64,000 bases of DNA from Pollutimonas bauzanensis (lineage in GTDB: Bacteria > Pseudomonadota > Gammaproteobacteria > Burkholderiales > Burkholderiaceae_B), in contig NZ_FQXE01000005.1 in the NCBI RefSeq assembly GCF_900129885.1, positions 314,502 through 378,501 on the forward strand. The letters run 5' to 3'. The position numbers and the translations under genes are program-made. The notes under the pieces were generated by a model. It ran no database searches and was not told the DNA's origin. It worked only from the letters and a program-made list of their open reading frames with translations. This document shows positions 58,262-64,000 of this stretch, one piece after another. Every line of letters begins with the position of its first letter. Position 1 is the first letter of the stretch.

Positions 58262-59761
58262 CTACTGCTCTTCGTTGCTGGTGGCCATTTCGCCCGCCAC
58301 CGGACGCATGCCGCGCGTAAGGCTCAGGCGTTCGAGGTAGGCGGCATCGATATCGCCGGTCACGTAGCGCCCGTTGAAACACGATGATTCGAAGTCCCGC
58401 ATGGCAGGGTTCAGGTCGCGGATGGATCGTTCCAGGTCCGCCAGTTCCTGGTAGACCAGGCCGTCGGCGCCGATTTCGCGCGCGATCTGCTCGGTATCGC
58501 GGCCGGTGGCGATCAGCTCGGTCTGGGTCGGCATGTCTATGCCATAGACATTGGGAAAGCGCACCGCCGGCGCGGCCGAGGCAAAATAGACCTTGTTGGC
58601 GCCCGCCGCGCGGGCCATGTCGACGATTTCCCGGCTGGTGGTGCCGCGCACGATGGAATCATCCACCAGCAATACATTCTTGCCGCGGAATTCCATGTCG
58701 ATGGCGCTGAGCTTCTGGCGCACCGACTTCTTGCGCACGGCCTGGCCCGGCATGATGAAAGTCCGGCCGACATAGCGGTTCTTGATGAAGCCTTCGCGAT
58801 AGCTCAGGTCCAGCCTCGCGGCCAACTGCATGGCCGACGGCCGGGATGAGTCCGGGATGGGCATGACGACATCGATCTCGCCCAGGCGCAGGGACTTGGC
58901 GACATTGTCGCCGAGGTTCACACCCATGTTCAGGCGCGCGTCATAGATGGATACGCCGTTCATGAGGGAATCGGGCCGCGCGAAGTACACGTATTCGAAG
59001 ACACAGGGCGTCAGAGCCGGATTCTCGGCGCACTGGCGGCTGACCATGTTGCCGTCCAGATCGATGAAAACCGCCTCGCCCGGCTCGATGTCGCGCACCA
59101 GCGTAAAGCCGCAGCCGGTCAGGGCGACCGACTCGGAAGCCACCATCCATTCCGTGCCGCTGTCGGTTTCGACCGAGCCCAGGCACAAGGGGCGTATGCC
59201 GAAGGGGTCGCGAAACGCCACCATGCCGTAGTTGGCGATCTGCGCGATGACGGCATAGGCGCCCTTGGCGCGCCTGTGCACGGACGTCACGGCGGTGAAA
59301 ATGGCATTCTCATCGAGCGAGCCGCCATTGGCCGCCAATTGCAGTTCGTGGGCGAAGACATTGAGCAGCACTTCGGAATCCGAATTGGTATTGATATGGC
59401 GCCGATCCACGCGGAACAGCGCTTCGCGCAGCTCGCGCCAATTGGTCAGATTGCCGTTGTGAACGAAGGTGATGCCGAAGGGAGCGTTCACATAGAAAGG
59501 CTGCGCCTCGTCCACGCTGTCGCTGGAGCCGGCGGTCGGATAGCGCACCTGCCCCAGCCCGCTATTGCCGGGCAGCGAGCGCATATTGCGAGTGCGGAAG
59601 ACGTCGCGCACCAGGCCATGCGCCTTGTACATATTGAAAAACTGCTCGTGCGACGTGGCAATGCCCGCGGCATCCTGGCCGCGATGCTGCAGCAACAGCA
59701 GGCTGTCGTAAATCAATTGATTTACGGGGCCGGATCCTGCGACCCCAACTATTCCACACAT
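58262..59761 (-). CDS. purF: Amidophosphoribosyltransferase
   Basis: Commits PRPP to purine synthesis. The 499-residue protein begins MCGIVGV with nucleophile Cys2, confirming the ATG at 59761, and has the glutaminase signature [12 protein letters not shown] and the PRPP loop [14 protein letters not shown]. It lies 22 bp after cvpA; cvpA-purF is a conserved pair. A perfect 20-bp palindrome falls in its early codons. Confidence 0.97.
   Translation of the reverse strand: MCGIVGVAGSGPVNQLIYDSLLLLQHRGQDAAGIATSHEQFFNMYKAHGLVRDVFRTRNMRSLPGNSGLGQVRYPTAGSSDSVDEAQPFYVNAPFGITFVHNGNLTNWRELREALFRVDRRHINTNSDSEVLLNVFAHELQLAANGGSLDENAIFTAVTSVHRRAKGAYAVIAQIANYGMVAFRDPFGIRPLCLGSVETDSGTEWMVASESVALTGCGFTLVRDIEPGEAVFIDLDGNMVSRQCAENPALTPCVFEYVYFARPDSLMNGVSIYDARLNMGVNLGDNVAKSLRLGEIDVVMPIPDSSRPSAMQLAARLDLSYREGFIKNRYVGRTFIMPGQAVRKKSVRQKLSAIDMEFRGKNVLLVDDSIVRGTTSREIVDMARAAGANKVYFASAAPAVRFPNVYGIDMPTQTELIATGRDTEQIAREIGADGLVYQELADLERSIRDLNPAMRDFESSCFNGRYVTGDIDAAYLERLSLTRGMRPVAGEMATSNEEQ
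59707..59726. promoter_or_regulatory. Perfect 20-bp palindrome in the start of purF
   Basis: CGTAAATCAATTGATTTACG reads identically on both strands and encodes codons 13-19 of purF. It does not match the enterobacterial PurR consensus. It may be chance, a regulator site, or an mRNA hairpin near the translation start. Confidence 0.35.
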
Positions 59762-59783
59762 GTTTATATTCCTGTGAATATGA

Positions 59784-60272
59784 TCAATACGGTAACCAAG
59801 AAGACAAGGAAGGCGGCAGCAATAGCTTGATCTGCTGTATGCCTTGTATCGTCGCGCGGGACAATTTGGCGTCCTGCCACCATGGCTCCTTGGGCAGATC
59901 GGTATAGCCGGCCAGGGCGACCAGCGCCAGCACCACCAGTGTGCCGCGCAACAAGCCGAACAGGGCGCCAAGGCCATGGTCGGCCGGCGTCAGGCCGGTC
60001 TTCGCTATCAGGGTGGCCAGGGTGATGTTGAGCAGCCCCACCAGCAACAGCACGATTATGAATACAGCCCCGTAGGCCAGCGCGGTGCGCAGCAGCGAGT
60101 TATCGATATAAGGGGCCAGCCAGATGGAAACGGTGGGCCCCCACCAGATACCCGCCAGAAAGGCGACGACATAGGCAATAAGGGAAAGGACTTCCTTGAC
60201 CAGGCCGCGCAGCAGCCCGAGCAGTGCCGACACTCCAAGGATAGCCAGCACGATATAGTCGAAGCTTGTCAC
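59784..60272 (-). CDS. cvpA: CvpA family membrane protein
   Basis: Inner-membrane protein needed for colicin V production in E. coli and linked to envelope homeostasis. The 162-residue protein has four membrane helices and begins [22 protein letters not shown], typical of the family. The start is GTG at 60272, overlapping the dedD stop by 4 bp (GTGA). Located between dedD and purF as expected. Confidence 0.92.
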   Translation of the reverse strand: MTSFDYIVLAILGVSALLGLLRGLVKEVLSLIAYVVAFLAGIWWGPTVSIWLAPYIDNSLLRTALAYGAVFIIVLLLVGLLNITLATLIAKTGLTPADHGLGALFGLLRGTLVVLALVALAGYTDLPKEPWWQDAKLSRATIQGIQQIKLLLPPSLSSWLPY

Positions 60273-61048
60273 TTAGTCGAGATGAATCCGTTGTCGTAAC
60301 CGAGCGCGCGCAGGCGGGCTTGCGCAGCCTGCGCGGCGTCGCGCGTGGGGAATGGCCCGACGCGCAAGCGGTAGGTGGTTTTCCCGCCGGAGACTGCATT
60401 TTCCACGTAGGCGTTGGTGACGCCGGACGACACCAGCCGGTCGCGGCGGGTCTGGGCGTCCTTGTCGTTGGTGTAGGCTGCGATCTGCAAGATGAAATTG
60501 CCCTTGGCGGCGGGCGCCGGGGCTTTTTTGCCCGGACTGCGGCCCTCGAGCAAGGCGATCGCCACCGAGCCGTCGTCGGTACGGTCGGCCGCCGGCTTGG
60601 GCTCGTGCTTGGCGGCGGGTTTTTCGGCGGCTTTGGGCTTGGGTTCTGCGACGGGCTCGGGCTCGGGCGCCGGCGGCGGGGCGCCGGTGTCGGGCGGCAG
60701 CGGCGCATCGGCGGCCGGGTCCGGCGCGGCGGCATCGGCGCCGGCTTCAGGCGCCGGGGCAACGCCGCCCGGGGCTGTGGCATCGGGTTCCGCGGGCGCC
60801 TGGGCAATATTGGCGTCGGGCGCCGGCGGCGGGACTATGGCAGGCACCACCACCGGCGTGCTGACCTGGTCCGGCGGCACGGACGAGTCGAACAGCATGG
60901 GCACAATGATGACGGCGGCCAGCACGAGCGCCAGCGCGCCTATCAGGCGGCGCCGGGCGCGGCCGCGCAGATCGCTGGCTTGCGATTCGCTGGACGCGGA
61001 GCGACGCCCGGATCCAGCGGCAGACTCGTTACGAGAGAACAATCCCAT
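60269..61048 (-). CDS. SPOR-domain cell-division protein, DedD-like
   Basis: Bitopic protein whose C-terminal SPOR domain binds denuded glycan strands at the division site. The 259 residues consist of a short basic cytoplasmic part, one helix (LIGALALVLAAVIIVPMLF), a long Ala/Pro/Glu/Lys-rich periplasmic linker (residues 55-180) and the SPOR domain FILQIAAYTNDKDAQTRRDRL...RVGPFPTRDAAQ. It is 51 bp after folC; folC-dedD-cvpA-purF is the conserved order. Confidence 0.9.
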   Translation of the reverse strand: MGLFSRNESAAGSGRRSASSESQASDLRGRARRRLIGALALVLAAVIIVPMLFDSSVPPDQVSTPVVVPAIVPPPAPDANIAQAPAEPDATAPGGVAPAPEAGADAAAPDPAADAPLPPDTGAPPPAPEPEPVAEPKPKAAEKPAAKHEPKPAADRTDDGSVAIALLEGRSPGKKAPAPAAKGNFILQIAAYTNDKDAQTRRDRLVSSGVTNAYVENAVSGGKTTYRLRVGPFPTRDAAQAAQARLRALGYDNGFISTK

Positions 61049-61099
61049 TGAGCAAAAACCTATTTTGGTGAACCAGCCCGGCCGCCAGGCCGGTTTGAA

Positions 61100-62518
61100 C
61101 TATACGACCTTGCGTCCTAACTCGTTGAGTACCGGGCCAACTGTCGAAAAAGAGCCGAACACGAGGATTCTATCATTCTCGCCGGCTTGTTTTCGAGCTT
61201 CTGTAAAGGCCTGTACCGGATTAACAAAGCTTGTAACGGTTACGGCGTCGTCGGCCGCCGGGGAAACGATGGCGGGCCGCACGCCCGGTTTGCGGGCAAG
61301 CGCCGCGTCCCCGCCGGCCGCCACGCGGCTGACTTCGCGGCTGCGGTTCTCGAAAGTGGTTTTCCCTGTGGCGGACTTTACCACTTGGCGCACTATCCCG
61401 GCGAGTTCCTCGCCCGACAGCCCGCGCGCGCCTTCGGTGCCGGCGCAGTACCAGTGGTCGACCCGGGTGGCCAGCTTGGCGACTACCCCGGCCACGTCCT
61501 TGTCGTTCAACATGCCTATGACGGCATGGGTGTAGGGGAAATAGGCCATGCCGTCGAGGTTTTGCCCCAGGGCCGCGGCGGCGTGGGGGTTATGCGCGAC
61601 ATCCAGGACTATGGTCGGGCTGCCGGGAAGGATCTGCAGGCGGCCCGGCAAGGATACCTGCGCCAATCCGATGCGCACGGCCTGCTGGGGCACGGCCAAC
61701 TGCGGGCGCAAGGCCTCGAGCGCCGCCAGGGCGGCGGTGGCGTTGAGCAGCTGGTTGGCGCCGCGCAAGGCCGGGTAGGCAAGGCCGCTGCGGCGCTGCG
61801 AGCGGCCGCCATAAGCCCATTGCAGGCGATCGCCGGAGTAGTTGAAGTCTTTGCCGAACAGCCACAGGTCCGCGCCGATTTCGGCGGCGTAGTCGATCAG
61901 GGTTTGGGGGGGAATCGGGTCGGCGCAGATGGCGGGCCGACCCGGCCGGAAGATATGCGCTTTTTCCCGGCCGATTTTTTCGCGGGTGTCGCCGAGGTAG
62001 TCGGTATGGTCGATGTCTATGCTGGTGATGACGGCGCAGTCGGCATCGACCATGTTGACGGCGTCGAGGCGCCCGCCCAGGCCGATTTCGAGCACGGCGA
62101 CGTCGAGTTTTTGCTTTTCGAACAGCATCAGCGCGGCCAGCGTGGTGTATTCGAAGTAGCTCAGGGTGATGTCGCCCCGGGTGGCTTCGATTTGCTGGAA
62201 CTGTTCGATGATTTGCTGGTCGCTGGCAAGCTCGCCGTTGACGCGGATGCGCTCGTTGAAGTCGACGAGGTGGGGCGATGTGTACAAGCCTACTTTATAT
62301 CCCGATGCGAGCAGGATGGCTTCGAGCATGGCGCAGGTGGAGCCTTTGCCGTTGGTGCCGCCGACGGTTATTTTGACGAAGGGGTATTTCAGGTCCAGCT
62401 TGGCGGCAACGGCCCGGATGCGGTCGAGGCCCAGATCTATGGAGACGCGGTGCAGGGTTTCCAGATAATCCAGCCAATCCTGCAATGTGGCAGTATTGCC
62501 GGGTACGAGACGAGACAT
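61100..62518 (-). CDS. folC: Folylpolyglutamate synthase/dihydrofolate synthase
   Basis: Adds glutamate to dihydropteroate and folates. The 472-residue protein has the ATP loop ITVGGTNGKGST near residues 50-61, YTSPHLVDFNERI, LEIGLGGRLDAVN and the C-terminal Mur-ligase domain with DVAHNPHAAAAL. It is slightly longer than average. accD usually precedes folC in relatives; here the upstream 1.5 kb is repeat-rich and no accD is visible. Confidence 0.95.
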   Translation of the reverse strand: MSRLVPGNTATLQDWLDYLETLHRVSIDLGLDRIRAVAAKLDLKYPFVKITVGGTNGKGSTCAMLEAILLASGYKVGLYTSPHLVDFNERIRVNGELASDQQIIEQFQQIEATRGDITLSYFEYTTLAALMLFEKQKLDVAVLEIGLGGRLDAVNMVDADCAVITSIDIDHTDYLGDTREKIGREKAHIFRPGRPAICADPIPPQTLIDYAAEIGADLWLFGKDFNYSGDRLQWAYGGRSQRRSGLAYPALRGANQLLNATAALAALEALRPQLAVPQQAVRIGLAQVSLPGRLQILPGSPTIVLDVAHNPHAAAALGQNLDGMAYFPYTHAVIGMLNDKDVAGVVAKLATRVDHWYCAGTEGARGLSGEELAGIVRQVVKSATGKTTFENRSREVSRVAAGGDAALARKPGVRPAIVSPAADDAVTVTSFVNPVQAFTEARKQAGENDRILVFGSFSTVGPVLNELGRKVV

Positions 62519-62674
62519 GATGAACGCTTATAGAAGTGCTGACGGCAGGCGCTAATAGTAGCATTTTGTACGGGGCGATCCTTGGGAAGGCTGCGGCCGC
62601 GCAGGGGTATTCGGCGCGGGTTCTGGCGGCGATGGTTCTTCTTTGCACGCCGCTATGCTGATGTCAAATCTTTC

Positions 62675-62784
62675 TTAACACGCCGCTGTCGCGCATCGGT
62701 GATTATTTTTAACACGTTGCTTGGCTGTTGGGGGGTGTTCTTAACACGCCGCTTGGCTGTTGGGGGGTGTTCTTAACACGCCGC
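62675..62784 (+). repeat. TTAACACGCCGC repeats leading into the left 144-bp element
   Basis: Two adjacent 32-bp units (62709-62740 and 62741-62772) differ only by TT/CC in the core TTAACACGYYGC and share TTGGCTGTTGGGGGGTGTTC. Further copies of the 12-bp core alone stand at 62675-62686 and 62773-62784, the last 4 bp before the left element. A related TTCTTAAGACG word leads into the right element on the other strand. Confidence 0.85.
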
Positions 62785-62788
62785 TGCC

Positions 62789-62932
62789 GCGGTGGGGGAA
62801 GGTAGCGGTCCGCGTTGCCTGGTCCGCCGCCCAGCGCGGCGGACCCCGCCTCGCCTCGCTCGTCCGCGCCTGCGCGCTGCCTTCGCGTCCGGCTTGCTCG
62901 GCCCCGGACGGACCGCTACCTTCCCCCACCGC
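62789..62932 (+). repeat. Left 144-bp structured element (24-bp arms, 96-bp core)
   Basis: Arms 62789-62812 and 62909-62932 are perfectly complementary over 24 bases (starts GCGGTGGGGGAAGG). The 96-bp core starts CGTTGCC and ends CTCGGCCCCGGA; it contains hairpin A, GGTCCGCCGC (62821-62830) with GCGGCGGACC (62836-62845), and a smaller GCGC-CT-GCGC stem. Downstream come a perfect 7-bp hairpin GCGGGCC/GGCCCGC (63040-63060) and GGCTGGT/ACCAGCC (63072-63101). Reading frames crossing it are not preserved in the related right copy, so I treat it as non-coding. Confidence 0.85.
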
Positions 62933-62964
62933 GCCAACGACTGCATCCCAGGTTTTGTACCTCT

Positions 62965-62991
62965 GCTGGGACGGGCTGGGTGCTTGGCATT
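62965..62991 (+). repeat. 27-bp block shared with the right copy
   Basis: The block starting GCTGGGACGGG and ending GCTTGGCATT matches 24 of 27 positions with the complement of 63746-63772. It lies 32 bp after the left element, and its counterpart lies 34 nt from the right element at 63772/63807, so the repeat unit extends beyond the 144-bp core. Confidence 0.85.
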
Positions 62992-63222
62992 CTTGCTGCG
63001 GTTCTGGCTGGCAAGAAAGAGGTCTGGCGCTCGCCCGGCGCGGGCCGCCAGCCGGCCCGCTTGGGCATAGGGGCTGGTCCGGCCACGGACGGTGACCAGC
63101 CTGCGGTGTCGTATTTCGTATTGCGTCAAGCCTATGCATTCACGGTTCGTATATTGATGGCTCGTACAGGATGATTCCATGCCAATCGAATTCGTCAATC
63201 AAATCTGTCAATCAAATCCGTC

Positions 63223-63364
63223 GATCTGATTTCGTTGATCTGATTTCGTTGATCTGATTTCGTTGATCTGATTTCGTTGATCTGATTTCGTTGACTCTGA
63301 TTTCGTTGACTCTGATTTCGTTGATCTGATTTCGTTGATCTGATTTCGTCGATCTGATTTCGTT
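63223..63364. repeat. Tandem array of ten 14/15-bp units
   Basis: Ten units of GATCTGATTTCGTT: units 6 and 7 are the 15-bp variant GACTCTGATTTCGTT and unit 9 has one change. Two degenerate units (AATCAAATCYGTC) precede it. A 62-codon minus-strand frame crosses the array but is only a product of the repeat. Low-GC for this genome. Confidence 0.95.
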
Positions 63365-63580
63365 GAAGGACGCGATTCCTTGAGTCAACGAGTCATCCAT
63401 AGATGGCTTCCATAAGACAATTCCCTATCGAAGGAATTTCGTAAATCAGAGCTCGTTGACGGCTCGCGATTCGTCGGTCGCACTAGCTAATTCTCATAGG
63501 TCGCGTTAGCGATAAAGCGACTTGCCTTTCCACATCAAAGCAGCAATCCAATTAACGATCCAACGATCAAATAAATATAA

Positions 63581-63643
63581 GCGAGCCTCAAATCCAGCAT
63601 AGGCAAGCCTCAAATCCAGCATAGGCAAGCCTCAAATCCAGCA
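63581..63643. repeat. Three 22-bp tandem units
   Basis: Units start at 63581, 63603 and 63625: GCGAGCCTCAAATCCAGCAT then two with GCAAGCCTC; the third is truncated after CCAGCA. Simple tandem duplication next to the right-hand copy of the structured repeat. Confidence 0.92.
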
Positions 63644-63667
63644 GCCTCTCAACCCACCAGCCCGTAT

Positions 63668-63704
63668 GCCAAAAAGGCGATCCGGCGGGGATCGACTTTT
63701 TGGC
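63668..63704. repeat. Long hairpin at the inner end of the right copy
   Basis: GCCAAAAAG (63668-63676) pairs with CTTTTTGGC (63696-63704), and CGATCC with GGATCG inside it, with one G-A mismatch between the two stems and a 5-nt loop. The runs of A and T beside the stem would let it act as a terminator in either direction. It occupies the place of the GC hairpins at 63040-63101 in the left copy. Confidence 0.75.
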
Positions 63705-63806
63705 GGCCCTGCAAAGTCTTCGGCCAGCAACCGCCACCACAGAAAAATGCCAAGCACCCTACCCATCCCAGCGGCCTGACAAACCAACGCTACGCAGTGG
63801 GTCGGG

Positions 63807-63950
63807 TCCTGGGGGCCTTGTGGCGCGACGTCCGGGGCCGAGCCAGCCGGTAGCGAAGGTAGCCCCGGACGGGGCGGACGAGCTAGGCGGGGCGGTGTCC
63901 AGCGCGCAGGCGCTGGACCGGCAACGCGTCGCAGAACAAGGCCACCAGGA
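63807..63950 (-). repeat. Right 144-bp structured element, inverted relative to the left one
   Basis: Arms 63807-63830 and 63927-63950 pair at 20 of 24 positions and share no sequence with the arms of the left element. The 96-bp core read on the minus strand also starts CGTTGCC and ends CTCGGCCCCGGA. Its hairpin A is GTCCAGCGC/GCGCTGGAC with a CTGC loop, and the second is GCCCC/GGGGC with a GTCC loop: different bases from the left copy at the same places, still complementary. Confidence 0.85.
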
Positions 63951-63960
63951 ACCGGCACAC

Positions 63961-64000
63961 GTCTTAAGAACAAACCACACGCCTTAAAAACGAACCACAC
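63961..64000 (-). repeat. Two 20-bp repeats at the window edge
   Basis: Units 63961-63980 and 63981-64000 agree at 17 of 20 positions (minus strand GTGTGGTTTGTTCTTAAGAC type). The embedded GTTCTTAAGACG resembles GTTCTTAACACG of the left array, so both structured elements are entered from a similar tandem leader. The array runs out of the window. Confidence 0.8.

Larger units (their letters stand above)
62519..64000. other. 1.5-kb gene-free mosaic of repeats
   Basis: No reading frame here has a recognisable domain or conserved frame between the two related copies. 62519-62674 and 63102-63222 show nothing identifiable. 63365-63580 is clearly more AT-rich than the rest of the window and holds nothing recognised. 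The remainder consists of the repeats listed separately: a TTAACACG array, two 144-bp structured elements, a 14-bp tandem array, a 22-bp tandem array and terminal 20-bp repeats at the right edge, where the region continues beyond the window. Confidence 0.8.

Noticed and set aside
62741..63198. Several overlapping frames of 90-140 codons on both strands
   Set aside because: All are low-complexity translations of inverted repeats; none starts after a ribosome site or resembles a known domain.
63223..63364. Possible CRISPR array
   Set aside because: Units are directly contiguous without unique spacers and are only 14-15 bp; no cas gene is present.
63212..63400. 62-codon minus-strand frame with repeated NEIRSTKSDQRNQI units
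   Set aside because: It exists only because the 14/15-bp tandem array lacks stops in that frame.
63632..64000. Open frame of 122 codons on the minus strand across the right structured element
   Set aside because: It is Pro/Arg/Leu-rich, runs off the window, and the equivalent frame in the left copy is shifted relative to the shared bases; the frame is a by-product of GC-rich repeats.

Overview
The window is GC-rich chromosomal DNA from a betaproteobacterium, most likely Alcaligenaceae (Bordetella/Achromobacter/Pusillimonas group). The evidence is gene order: an envelope and translation block (ppsA, trmH-like, rnhB, lpxB, lpxA, fabZ, lpxD, skp, bamA, rseP, dxr, cdsA, uppS, frr, pyrH, tsf, rpsB) on the minus strand, with map-glnD divergent from it. 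This is the arrangement I know from Bordetella relatives; the species itself is inferred. No rRNA, tRNA, CRISPR array, insertion sequence or prophage gene was recognised.

Layout. 1-3.3 kb: mltG-tmk-holB (holB cut by the window edge) divergent from ygfZ. 3.3-6.6 kb: a three-gene valine-degradation operon (acyl-CoA dehydrogenase, 3-hydroxyisobutyryl-CoA hydrolase, 3-hydroxyisobutyrate dehydrogenase) with a palindrome in its promoter region. 6.7-10 kb: ratA-rnfH divergent from smpB, then ogt and a type II NADH dehydrogenase. 10-16.6 kb: an RND efflux operon with a divergent TetR repressor and nested palindromes between them. 16.6-21.4 kb: a DenD-like dehydrogenase preceded by four 20-bp tandem repeats, then ppsA and its regulator ppsR. 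21.4-37 kb: the lipid A, outer-membrane, isoprenoid and translation block. 37-41.8 kb: map, glnD, marC, dsbB.

41.7-56 kb is the main accessory-like segment. It holds acetate kinase and a phosphotransacylase, a HlyD/ABC/ABC/outer-membrane-factor exporter, a P2-type ATPase, a PHA synthase and an acetoacetyl-CoA reductase. A perfect TTGAT-N4-ATCAA box (FNR/ANR type) lies between the exporter operon and the ATPase, about 40 bp upstream of a plausible exporter start site. The segment therefore looks like a low-oxygen set linking acetyl-phosphate energy conservation, ion transport, export and carbon storage; that grouping is inference.

56-62.5 kb: a coupled Tat-exported M15-like peptidase and YcbB-like L,D-transpeptidase, then folC-dedD(SPOR)-cvpA-purF in transcription order.

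62.5-64 kb has no convincing gene. It is a mosaic of repeats dominated by two inverted-orientation elements of exactly 144 bp (24-bp arm, 96-bp core, 24-bp arm). The cores are clearly related and both begin and end alike, but the arms are unrelated in sequence while staying self-complementary, and two hairpins inside the core also appear to change in a compensatory way. A smaller hairpin of similar design lies between ppsR and trmH at 21.3 kb. This looks like an undescribed structured repeat family and is the most interesting signal in the window.
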